This document shows, piece by piece, positions 15,685-22,905 of a stretch of 64,000 nt of DNA. This DNA comes from a virus. Position 1 is the stretch's first letter. The number at the start of each line of letters is the position of its first letter. The stretch lies in IMG/VR virus record IMGVR_UViG_3300043539_002606, positions 1-64,000 of that record; one strand, given 5' to 3'. The notes below the pieces were generated by a model. That model searched no databases. It had not been told where the DNA came from and saw nothing but the letters and a program-made list of their open reading frames with translations. Both the position numbers and the translations under genes were made by a program.

Positions 15685-15714
15685 TTTAGGGCCCCCCTGG
15701 GGGGGGGTGGCCTC
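15685..15714 (-). terminator. GC-rich hairpin after the CobT-like gene
   Basis: On the minus strand GGCC-A-C-rich arm pairs with a GGGGGG-CCC arm (15689-15714), followed by TAAAATATTTTC. The first 15 bases (15685-15699) are identical to 18174-18188, so the same stem sequence is reused after gp46. Confidence 0.6.
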
Positions 15715-15717
15715 AGA

Positions 15718-18069
15718 TTAGGCAATCAAGTCCATGAACTTGCTCAGAAAGACTCGGCTTTGCTTTTTGTTAGCAGTATGCTTCGTGAACTCCTTGGCGA
15801 GCTTATTACGACCTGCGCGGCTTTCAGTATCAAGATCATTGATGCTAAAGTCATCCTCGGCTAGTTTAACTCCGGCACGAGCATCGCGCATTACGAAATA
15901 GCCGTCGAAGCCAAAGCCGCCTGGGATATAGATCACTCGCTCATTTGAAGTGCGCGAAGCTTTCATAGTCTTTTCATAGGCAGTATAACCTTCGCCCCAA
16001 GTTTTGATATTTGGAAAAGAATCGCTGCTGATATATGCATTGGAGCATTTAGCAACAAGATCTTTTTTGCCGCTAGTTGGCAAGAAGAAGCAGAGAGTGT
16101 TGCTGCCAGTGATTGCTTTAAAGTCGCGCATCAACTGACTTGCCATTGCTGCTTTATCTGTAGCTTCGCGAGCGAAAAACTTGATCTCTTTCTTATGCCA
16201 GACAAAGCTTCGTTGAGTGCTATAGCTATGGTTATGAGAATCTTTGTTATGCAGTGAATCATTGCCATTTTTAAAGACACTGAGATTGCAACCATCACCA
16301 TCGCTAATGAAAATTGTGTTCATCTTTTGCACTCCAGTTTTTGCTCTAAAGGCATTGACAAGATGTGCAGCAATGATGGTTGTTTCATAGAGAGGTGTGC
16401 CGCTCATAACTTCAAGTTGGCTGCCAAAGACATTGCTACGACCGCATGCATAGTTGAGAAAGAGCTCTTTGCTCGCAGTTTCAAAGTCGACTTTATTGAG
16501 CTCACTATTGAGAAGCTCATTGACTGTCGCCCAGCGAAAATCAATATTGTCACCAATGCGAGCTTCGCGATAGTCATAATTTTCGCTGATCGAGGTAAAG
16601 CCATAGACAACAAAAGGAACGCCAACCGCTTTGCAAAACCAAACAAGTTCAAAAGTTTGTTTGACGACATCAGAAATTACGCCCTCCATGCTTTGACTGC
16701 AATCAAGAAAGAATGCCATGCCGTGGCTTTTGCTTTGTGCTAGGCGAGATACGCTCTTGAAGATTTGGTCGTCATAGCGATAGGCATGCAGTTTGTTGAC
16801 GTTGATCTGACCAGTTGTAGCAAGAGTAGCTCTGCTATATTCAAAGGCGCTCTTTTTACGTTCGAACTCTTTGACAAAGCTTGCTACACTTGACTTGCTG
16901 CTCTTTTTGAAATCGTTCCAACGATCATTCCAGTCTGCATGAGTCATGGCATCGTTATAGCGACTCAAGCGTTTTTGACGTTCAGCACGAACTTTCTTGA
17001 TATCGTTAATGCATTTTGCAAAGTCAGATGGAATTGGAGTATTGACTGTGCTATAGTCATTGCCTTCGTGAAGCTTGTTCAATTCGCTGTCAAAGCTTTG
17101 TTGTGTCGAGCAGCTATAGTCAGCTTCTTTGGTCTGAGTTGGAACTTTGACATTTTTGCCGGCACCGGGGTTTTCAGACTTATCAGCTTGAGGCTGAGTA
17201 ATTGGCTTTTGCTCTTTTGCATCGTCTTGAGAAGCTTCAGTCGTAGACTCTGCTTCAGTGCCATCATCGACCTCGTCAGACTTCTCAGAGCTTTCAGATT
17301 TGTCGCTCTCAGATTTGTCAGATGCTGCATCGCTCTCAGAGCTTTCGCTATCATCTGCAGGCTTAGGGTGACTCAGATTTTGAGTATCGTCATCTGCTTC
17401 ATCTTCGCTTTTTTCATCGCTGCTTGGAGATGACATGTCATCTTCTTCGGACTCTTGCGGCTGGGGAATTTGAGGATTGACATTTTTGTCGCTCTCAATA
17501 AAGTCAATGATGCGGCCGCAAACTTCAAGCACATCGCTCCATGTTTGTGTAGCGTCACATGCTTCAAAGAGAGCTTGCTCTGCATCAGAAAATGTGATGC
17601 TTACTTGATCGCGCAGTTTGCCTTTGAGATTAAGGCGATCAAGAAAGCTCAGTTGAGAGAGATCTTTGCCTGCGATCTTAAAGAAGTCTTGCTCTAAGAA
17701 GTAGCTATAGCCATTGCGAAATGGACTAATAAGGCCTGGGAAATTTTCTTGCACTAGACGCTCGATGCGAATATCTTCGACAATGTTTGCAATGTCAAAT
17801 GGTGCTTTTGGATAGCGAGTCATAAACTCAGTGTGTGCTTGAACTGGAGTATGCAGCGCATGTCCAACTTCGTGGCCTACTAGCAAGTCAGCCACATTCT
17901 TATCAGAGATGTTCCAACTTGGCAGGCCGAGGATTCGGTTTTTGACATCAAAGAAGGCGGTGCTATAATTGCCTACGCGAATCATGATGTTTTCTTTAGC
18001 CAACAGGCGGGCGAGTTGCTTTTGGCTCTCGAAGTTGAAGGCTGGTTGTTTTGAGGTGGTGTTGCTCAC
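15718..18069 (-). CDS. cobT-like: CobT-like protein: HExxH metallopeptidase-like domain plus VWA domain
   Basis: A 783-residue protein. The N-terminal domain has HEVGHALHTP near residue 70 (HExxH zinc motif) followed by NIVEDIRIERL near 97, supplying a likely third ligand. Residues about 200-320 are a very acidic, Ser/Asp/Glu-rich linker. The C-terminal half is a von Willebrand A domain with the MIDAS motif DCSQSMEG (DxSxS) near 455 and FISDGDG near 589. This arrangement is that of CobT-type partners of MoxR/CobS ATPases. Translation begins at GTG 18067-18069, six bases after the -10. The domain set suggests an ATP-driven protein-remodelling or protein-cleaving system; the target is unknown. 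Confidence 0.82.
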   Translation of the reverse strand: MSNTTSKQPAFNFESQKQLARLLAKENIMIRVGNYSTAFFDVKNRILGLPSWNISDKNVADLLVGHEVGHALHTPVQAHTEFMTRYPKAPFDIANIVEDIRIERLVQENFPGLISPFRNGYSYFLEQDFFKIAGKDLSQLSFLDRLNLKGKLRDQVSITFSDAEQALFEACDATQTWSDVLEVCGRIIDFIESDKNVNPQIPQPQESEEDDMSSPSSDEKSEDEADDDTQNLSHPKPADDSESSESDAASDKSESDKSESSEKSDEVDDGTEAESTTEASQDDAKEQKPITQPQADKSENPGAGKNVKVPTQTKEADYSCSTQQSFDSELNKLHEGNDYSTVNTPIPSDFAKCINDIKKVRAERQKRLSRYNDAMTHADWNDRWNDFKKSSKSSVASFVKEFERKKSAFEYSRATLATTGQINVNKLHAYRYDDQIFKSVSRLAQSKSHGMAFFLDCSQSMEGVISDVVKQTFELVWFCKAVGVPFVVYGFTSISENYDYREARIGDNIDFRWATVNELLNSELNKVDFETASKELFLNYACGRSNVFGSQLEVMSGTPLYETTIIAAHLVNAFRAKTGVQKMNTIFISDGDGCNLSVFKNGNDSLHNKDSHNHSYSTQRSFVWHKKEIKFFAREATDKAAMASQLMRDFKAITGSNTLCFFLPTSGKKDLVAKCSNAYISSDSFPNIKTWGEGYTAYEKTMKASRTSNERVIYIPGGFGFDGYFVMRDARAGVKLAEDDFSINDLDTESRAGRNKLAKEFTKHTANKKQSRVFLSKFMDLIA

Positions 18070-18075
18070 AAGGAA

Positions 18076-18104
18076 ATAGTACCATATTTCGGGAGAAAAG
18101 TAAA
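18076..18104 (-). promoter_or_regulatory. Early-type promoter for the CobT-like gene
   Basis: Minus-strand TTTACT (18099-18104), 17-base spacer, TACTAT (18076-18081), then six bases to the GTG start. Predicted leaderless with a GTG start codon. Confidence 0.68.
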
Positions 18105-18120
18105 CAAAAAAATGATATTT

Positions 18121-18141
18121 TTTTCACTTTTTTTCACTTTT
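18121..18141. repeat. Right arm of a 21-bp inverted repeat flanking the CobT-like gene
   Basis: Exact reverse complement of 15661-15681. Lies between the CobT-like promoter and the gp46 terminators in a 172-base gene-free stretch. Confidence 0.5.
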
Positions 18142-18173
18142 TAGCCAAAGCTATGATGGGCATGGAGACAAAA

Positions 18174-18202
18174 TTTAGGGCCCCCCTGACATGGGAGGCC
18201 CC
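18174..18202 (-). terminator. Hairpin after gp46 (distal)
   Basis: On the minus strand GGGCC-T-CCC pairs with GGG-G-GGCCC around ATGTCA (18178-18202), followed by TAAATTTTG. Shares 15 bases with the terminator after the CobT-like gene. Confidence 0.6.
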
Positions 18203-18221
18203 GGTTTTTAAATAACGTGCG

Positions 18222-18235
18222 CCCCCAGGCGGGGG
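18222..18235 (-). terminator. Short GC hairpin just after gp46
   Basis: CCCCC-GCCT-GGGGG on the minus strand, seven bases past the gp46 stop. Followed by mixed sequence rather than a T run, so it may stabilise the 3' end rather than terminate. Confidence 0.4.
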
Positions 18236-18241
18236 AGTCAC

Positions 18242-19966
18242 CTACTCAGTCTCAGACTTGAGTCTCGTGAAGTTTTTCACCTTCTCAAATTCAAGCTTAC
18301 GTTCAAATTTGCCGTCCTGCATCTCGGCATTGTGCGAGATAACAAAGACTCGTGTGCTCGGATCAAGCGTCTCCATAATCTTGAATAGATTCTCAATGCC
18401 CTCACCATCCAAACTGCCATCAAATACCTCGTCAAGCATAAGCAGATTGGTATTTGCGCTATTCTTCATCTTTGAGATTTGTCTCCATGCAAAGAGCAAG
18501 CTTAAATCAATACGTGCTCTTTCGCCTTCGCTGAAACTAGCATAGCTAAAGTCATCACGATAGCGACTACGCAGGGTCTCGGTGAAATTCTCATCAAGCT
18601 CAAAGCTTACGAAAAAGTCAAGAACTTGCAAATAGTTATTGATCAGCTGATTCATGACTGGCAGATATTGGCGAATAATCTTGGTTTTAATGCCAGTGTC
18701 CTTTAGCATCTCTGCAACCACATCATTATAGTGACGGCTGTCTTGTAGATTGCTCTTAAGATCCGAGAGATTATCTCGTTGACTCTTTAGTGTTTCAAGT
18801 TCAGCTTGTGAGCTTTCAATTGCAACAGCATCAGCAATACTATCTCTGGACTTTTTACACTCAGCCAATCTCTTTTCAAGATTTCGCAAATGCAAGCTGT
18901 TTGCATGAATAGCATTTTGTAATTTGGAGAGTTCATTCATCTGCTCTGTAAGAGCTCGAGCTTTTTCTGCAGCATGTGAAATTGTTTCTGTGATGCTTGT
19001 ATCACCAGCTGCCAACTCAGTTGCTTTGTGGGTGCATGTCACAAGTGCTTTTTCTCGAGTCTCGCTAGAGATGTCCTGTGTGCAGGTAGGGCAGTGTGTA
19101 TGCTCAGAATAGAATGCGCTCTGCTCTTGCAGATCCTTGTATTTGAGTTTGATTTGGGTTTTTAGGCCTTGTAACTCTGCAATCTTTTCTCGTTGCTTAT
19201 CGAGTTTGATCTTTACATCTGGGGCATGTGCATTATAGGTTTGTAGCTTGCTTGAGTTTTCCTCTAGCACACTCGCTATTTCGGCATCAATCTCTGCAAT
19301 CTCAATCTCAAGTTTATCAGAGCTATCACCACTAATCTTTTGTAGCTTTTCAATGTGACCATGCTGCAATCGCACTCGCTCACGTAAACTCTCAAGTTGA
19401 GTCTCTGTATAGCGAAGCTGTTCTTTGAGCTTGCCTTGATTTTCTTTAAGCAGCGTATTCATTTTACTAAAGATACTAATGTCAAGCAGATCTTCAATAA
19501 CAGTACGACGCTGACCTTGGGGCAGTTGCATAAATGGTATAAAGTTACCACTGCCGAGAACAATGACCTGGTGAAAGCTCTTATGATTTAGTTTTAGGAT
19601 GTTTGTCTCAAGAATCTTTTGATAATCACGATTATGTGATTCCTGATTAAGCATCTCTCCGTCAAGCCAGATCTCAAAGATATTTGGCTTTTGACCTCGT
19701 ACTACTCGATATTGTTTGGTGCCGCAACGAAACCATATTTCAACGAGCAGACCTTTGCCGTTGATGCTATTCACAAGCTGTGTTTTGTTAATGCCTCGAT
19801 GAGGCTTGCCAAAAAGTACAAAGCTAATCGCATCAAGCAGCAAACTCTTGCCACTGCCGTTTTTTCCAACAATAAGAGTTGATCTATATCCTTCGAGATC
19901 AACTTCAATAGGAGAAGCACCAACGCTCAGGAAATTTACATATTTAATTTTTTCGAAAATGATCAT
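18242..19966 (-). CDS. 46: Recombination endonuclease subunit gp46 (SbcC/Rad50-like)
   Basis: SMC-like ATPase subunit of the gp46/gp47 nuclease that resects DNA ends for recombination and host DNA breakdown. The 574-residue protein shows Walker A GKNGSGKSLLL near residue 33, coiled-coil arms, a CPTC zinc hook near 290 at the apex, the ABC signature FSEGERARIDLSL near 478 and Walker B LLMLDEVFDG near 513. Length and layout match T4 gp46 (560). It overlaps gp47 by four bases (ATGA). Confidence 0.95.
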   Translation of the reverse strand: MIIFEKIKYVNFLSVGASPIEVDLEGYRSTLIVGKNGSGKSLLLDAISFVLFGKPHRGINKTQLVNSINGKGLLVEIWFRCGTKQYRVVRGQKPNIFEIWLDGEMLNQESHNRDYQKILETNILKLNHKSFHQVIVLGSGNFIPFMQLPQGQRRTVIEDLLDISIFSKMNTLLKENQGKLKEQLRYTETQLESLRERVRLQHGHIEKLQKISGDSSDKLEIEIAEIDAEIASVLEENSSKLQTYNAHAPDVKIKLDKQREKIAELQGLKTQIKLKYKDLQEQSAFYSEHTHCPTCTQDISSETREKALVTCTHKATELAAGDTSITETISHAAEKARALTEQMNELSKLQNAIHANSLHLRNLEKRLAECKKSRDSIADAVAIESSQAELETLKSQRDNLSDLKSNLQDSRHYNDVVAEMLKDTGIKTKIIRQYLPVMNQLINNYLQVLDFFVSFELDENFTETLRSRYRDDFSYASFSEGERARIDLSLLFAWRQISKMKNSANTNLLMLDEVFDGSLDGEGIENLFKIMETLDPSTRVFVISHNAEMQDGKFERKLEFEKVKNFTRLKSETE

Positions 19967-21048
19967 AGACTATCAAGGGCTTGGGCTTCAACATAAAGTT
20001 CTTGCAATAATGTTTTAATTCGATCTCTGTCAAGATCTGTTTCAACAGCATCTACATAGTTATTAAGCAAACTAACTGTGTCTGTTGCAACTGTAGATTC
20101 ATCGATCGTTACATTGCTTGCATTATATTCATCAAAATTTTCAACTGTCTTTACTTCAAATGGATTTGTTGCTTGTATTGCATCAACAAATTTGTCAAAG
20201 AGATAGGGATTCTTTTTGACTCTCACAACTAGCTTGACATAGGTCGATGTTAATGCACTAAAATCATATTCAGCGAGATCAGCATAGATGTTATCATCTG
20301 CATCGCTATCATCATAAACAAGCTTATTGAAAAGAGTAATGGGATTACGAATTGCAGTTAGCTCACGAGTCTCACTATCAAGAATATGAAAATATTTTGG
20401 ATCATCACAATCTGCCCATGTTAATTCATAGGGTGTGCCAAGATAGTGTATATTTCCTTTGTCACTTTTTGTATGATAGTGACCACTCAACACACTCTCA
20501 TAGCGAGAGAAAAGTTCTGCGTTCATGCCATGACTTGCAGCTGGCATGCCTTTCATCATCTCAAAGCCAGCAAGCTCTAGATGTGCACCAAGTATTGGAG
20601 CTTGGGCAGTTTGTATAAATTCAATGCTGCTAGCATAATTCTCTGGATTAATCCATGGCAGCAGTGCAATCTTTAATCCATCATAATCCAAAATTGTTGG
20701 ACTCATATGCAGCTTAATAACATCGCTATGCAACATGACAATCTCTTGCAAGCTGCAGACATCGTTTGTGCTCTTGTAATAGACATCATGGTTGCCAGGA
20801 ATAATATTCATCGTCATGCCATATTCACGAAGCTTTTCAATGAAATTGGCTTTGTTTGCAGCCAATGCTTTGATGTTCGTAAATTTGCGATGATCATAAT
20901 AATCACCTAGATGCAGGATTTCAGTGATGCCTTGTTTTTTACATTCAGGAAAAAATACTTCATCATAGAATCTCTTTTCATTGTTAATAAAGACATCGCT
21001 GCCATTTTTGATCCCGCTATGGGTATCTGTGATAATAGCTATTTTCAT
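19963..21048 (-). CDS. 47: Recombination endonuclease subunit gp47 (SbcD/Mre11-like)
   Basis: Metallophosphoesterase nuclease partner of gp46, 361 residues (T4: 339). All phosphodiesterase motifs are visible: DTHSG near residue 8, LGDYYDHR near 48-54, GNHDVYY near 85, and GHYHTKS near 192. It overlaps gp46 downstream and gp55 upstream by four bases each, so 55-47-46 forms a tightly coupled unit driven by the gp55 promoter. Confidence 0.95.
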   Translation of the reverse strand: MKIAIITDTHSGIKNGSDVFINNEKRFYDEVFFPECKKQGITEILHLGDYYDHRKFTNIKALAANKANFIEKLREYGMTMNIIPGNHDVYYKSTNDVCSLQEIVMLHSDVIKLHMSPTILDYDGLKIALLPWINPENYASSIEFIQTAQAPILGAHLELAGFEMMKGMPAASHGMNAELFSRYESVLSGHYHTKSDKGNIHYLGTPYELTWADCDDPKYFHILDSETRELTAIRNPITLFNKLVYDDSDADDNIYADLAEYDFSALTSTYVKLVVRVKKNPYLFDKFVDAIQATNPFEVKTVENFDEYNASNVTIDESTVATDTVSLLNNYVDAVETDLDRDRIKTLLQELYVEAQALDSL

Positions 21049-21689
21049 AGTGTTGCAAAGAAATCACTCAATGGACCAAGTTCTGGTGTTTTTTTAGCTG
21101 GTCGACCTCTTTTCTTTTTGGTCGGCAATGGCTCATGATCCTTAACGCTGCAAAGATCATCATTATAAAAGTCTCCATCAAGTTTATGACGAGCTCGTTC
21201 AATCATGCTCTCTCCGATCTGACCGCTGTCGTCACCAAAGTCTGCAAATGAATCAAGACTTGAACCTTCAATAAGTTTCTGCTTAATCTCGGTTTGTTTC
21301 TTTTCTTTTTCAATGCGTCTCAAAAAGGCATAATAACTGATTTGGGTAAAATAGCTAAATGCATTTGGTGTGCCAGTTCGAGTAGGAGCATCAATATTAA
21401 AGTTATTGACAACCTTAATGCAATTCTCAACTGCATCCATAACCATATCATCTCGATAGCTATAGTTCATGAAGTTGGGACTTCTTGATAAGCCATTGGC
21501 AATCTGATAAATCCCCAATGCAATATAGTCTGTAACTACTGGATCCTCAATGCCGCTTGCTCGGGCAGTTTTAACGCTTTGAACATATGAGGCCAAAGCC
21601 AAACTAAGTTCTTTATTGTTAATATAATCGGATCCTTCTTTTCTTTTACGTGTACTTTTTACTTTTTTTGGTTGATCTTCTTCAATCAT
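21045..21689 (-). CDS. 55: Late sigma factor gp55
   Basis: Sigma-like subunit that directs host RNA polymerase to NATAAATA late promoters. The match to T4 gp55 is clear around NFMNYSYRDDMVMDAVENCI (residues 80-100) and NAFSYFTQISYYAFLRRIEKE (125-145), the region-2-like core. From the ATG at 21689 it is 214 residues; a frame from 21713 would read through the promoter and is rejected. The C-terminus LGPLSDFFATL resembles the gp43 tail SSLEDFFA and is a likely gp45-binding peptide. It contains a KKKRGRPAKK stretch before the tail. It has its own early-type promoter with the -10 seven bases before the ATG. Confidence 0.92.
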   Translation of the reverse strand: MIEEDQPKKVKSTRKRKEGSDYINNKELSLALASYVQSVKTARASGIEDPVVTDYIALGIYQIANGLSRSPNFMNYSYRDDMVMDAVENCIKVVNNFNIDAPTRTGTPNAFSYFTQISYYAFLRRIEKEKKQTEIKQKLIEGSSLDSFADFGDDSGQIGESMIERARHKLDGDFYNDDLCSVKDHEPLPTKKKRGRPAKKTPELGPLSDFFATL

Positions 21690-21696
21690 GCTATCT

Positions 21697-21724
21697 AGTA
21701 TACCACAAAACAAAAGTTTGTAAA
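21697..21724 (-). promoter_or_regulatory. Early-type promoter for gp55-47-46
   Basis: Minus-strand TTTACA (21719-21724), 16-base spacer, TATACT (21697-21702), seven bases before the gp55 ATG. Confidence 0.75.
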
Positions 21725-21748
21725 CAATTATTTTTATGAATTTTTTGG

Positions 21749-21776
21749 TTTACAAACAATCAGATTCATGTATAAT
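21749..21776 (+). promoter_or_regulatory. Plus-strand early-type promoter of repeated element, copy A
   Basis: TTTACA (21749-21754), 16-base spacer, perfect TATAAT (21771-21776). It points rightward, opposite to all adjoining genes, and lies back to back with the gp55 promoter. Confidence 0.7.
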
Positions 21777-21815
21777 AGGTGCCATGCACCTTCGGCTGAA
21801 TGTAATGAAGCCGAT
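21768..21815 (+). repeat. Duplicated 48-bp element, copy A
   Basis: Identical over 48 bases to 35162-35209. Contains the -10 TATAAT, a 5-bp stem GGTGC-CAT-GCACC (21778-21790) and a 6-bp stem TCGGCT/AGCCGA (21792-21814) with an 11-base loop. It lies in the 190-base gap between glf and gp55. Could be the 5' end of a small RNA, a tiny leaderless gene, or a protein-binding site; see findings. Confidence 0.85.
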
Positions 21816-21852
21816 AGATGTTGCTGATTGTTTGCTCTTAAAATATCTATAA
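21784..21852 (+). CDS. Possible leaderless micro-ORF, element copy A
   Basis: ATG at 21784-21786 lies seven bases after a perfect TATAAT, the same spacing as real genes here. It encodes 22 residues, MHLRLNVMKPI followed by DVADCLLLKYL, then TAA. The first 11 residues equal those of copy B. Very short, so this may simply be a small RNA. Confidence 0.25.
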   Translation: MHLRLNVMKPIDVADCLLLKYL

Positions 21853-21876
21853 TGATATTATAATCTCATAAGAGCA
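21833..21876 (-). terminator. Hairpin downstream of glf
   Basis: Long imperfect stem: TGCTCTTA/TAAGAGCA outer arms with an inner AATATC/GATATT stem. It lies four bases past the glf stop. No T run follows on the minus strand, so it may be a 3' stabiliser or factor-dependent terminator. Confidence 0.45.
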
Positions 21877-21879
21877 TGA

Positions 21880-22905
21880 TTATTCTTTAATCTTTCGAAA
21901 GCCAAGTAAGGTATGTTTTACTGCCATCCACATGTCTAGATACTTATAGTTGCTTAATCTGCCTGTAAACATTACATTCTTTTCTTCGGCTTTAAGCTTT
22001 TCATATTGGGAGTATTGACGCTGTGCATCTCCCCATGGTATTGGATAATAAGGTATATCATTCTCTCTTGCCTCTTTTGGCAATTCGCTTGTAATGACAG
22101 TCAAGCCTTTATGATCTGGGTTAAAATAGCTATGATCATAGATTCTTGTATATGGCACATCAGCTCTATTTTGATTGACAATAAATGTTTCTTGTTTTGG
22201 AACAAATGCCTTATGATGAAATTCCAAACTACGATATGGCAATCGTCCATAGCAATAGTCATAATATTCATCAATTTTTCCAGTATAGACCAATAGATCT
22301 CGAGGAGCAGATTTCCATGCATCACCATCGGAGTTTATATGCACAGTTATATTCTCATGATCAAGCATGCTGGCAAACATAGCGCTATAGCCATGCTTTG
22401 GCAAGCACTGATATTTTTGATGTCGAAACCATGTTGGATTTTCATCATCTGCTGTTTGAGGTATGCGATTTGTAATGGTTTGTGGGATTTCTTCAAATGG
22501 CACACCCCATTGTTTTTCGCTATATTCCTTAAAGAAATATTCTCGAATCTCCTCTGGCTCAAGTTCTCGACCCAGTGCTGCAACTGTTGCCCGTGAATAT
22601 GGCAATGGCACAACTCCCAATCGAGTATCTCCTAATGGTCTTAATTCAAATGGAATCCATTCAGTGAATCGACTCAAAAATTCAAAAACCTCTTCATCAT
22701 CAGTATGAAAAATATGAGGACCATAGGTGTGTACTCTTACGTGACCCATTAACTGATCTGCACAATTGCCTCCAATATGATCACGTGATTCATATATTGT
22801 TACGTTCGCGCCAGCATCAGCAAAGCATCGAGCAGCTGTGCAGCCACTTAGGCCTGCTCCAACCACTACTATATTTTTATTAACATATTCCATTGTCTTT
22901 TGCAT
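21880..22905 (-). CDS. glf: UDP-galactopyranose mutase
   Basis: Flavoenzyme interconverting UDP-galactopyranose and UDP-galactofuranose. The 341-residue protein opens with the FAD-binding Rossmann motif VVVGAGLSGCTAAR, then YESRDHIGGNCAD, and carries the UGM-typical THxYGPHIFHTD segment, FKEYSEKQWG, IPYTRIYDHSYF-like active-site arginine region (RIYDHSYF) and a C-terminal GRLSNYKYLDM FAD contact. Length is slightly short of bacterial Glf (about 370). It overlaps the upstream glycosyltransferase-like gene; an internal ATG at 22893 is an alternative start. Its location between uvsW and gp55 is an accessory insertion into a core block. Confidence 0.9.
   Translation of the reverse strand: MQKTMEYVNKNIVVVGAGLSGCTAARCFADAGANVTIYESRDHIGGNCADQLMGHVRVHTYGPHIFHTDDEEVFEFLSRFTEWIPFELRPLGDTRLGVVPLPYSRATVAALGRELEPEEIREYFFKEYSEKQWGVPFEEIPQTITNRIPQTADDENPTWFRHQKYQCLPKHGYSAMFASMLDHENITVHINSDGDAWKSAPRDLLVYTGKIDEYYDYCYGRLPYRSLEFHHKAFVPKQETFIVNQNRADVPYTRIYDHSYFNPDHKGLTVITSELPKEARENDIPYYPIPWGDAQRQYSQYEKLKAEEKNVMFTGRLSNYKYLDMWMAVKHTLLGFRKIKE

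Noticed and set aside
16939-17433. A 164-codon plus-strand frame opposite the CobT-like acidic linker
   Set aside because: It is a shadow of a low-complexity acidic segment; the reading is dominated by hydrophobic and Arg codons complementary to Ser/Asp/Glu codons.
14123-18069. True cobalamin biosynthesis (cobaltochelatase CobST)
   Set aside because: No CobN or other cobalamin genes are nearby, and the CobT-like protein has an added HExxH domain, so a chaperone/protease reading is preferred.
21690-21713. Eight-residue N-terminal extension of gp55
   Set aside because: It would be translated from within the promoter -10 region; the ATG at 21689 is at the expected transcription start.
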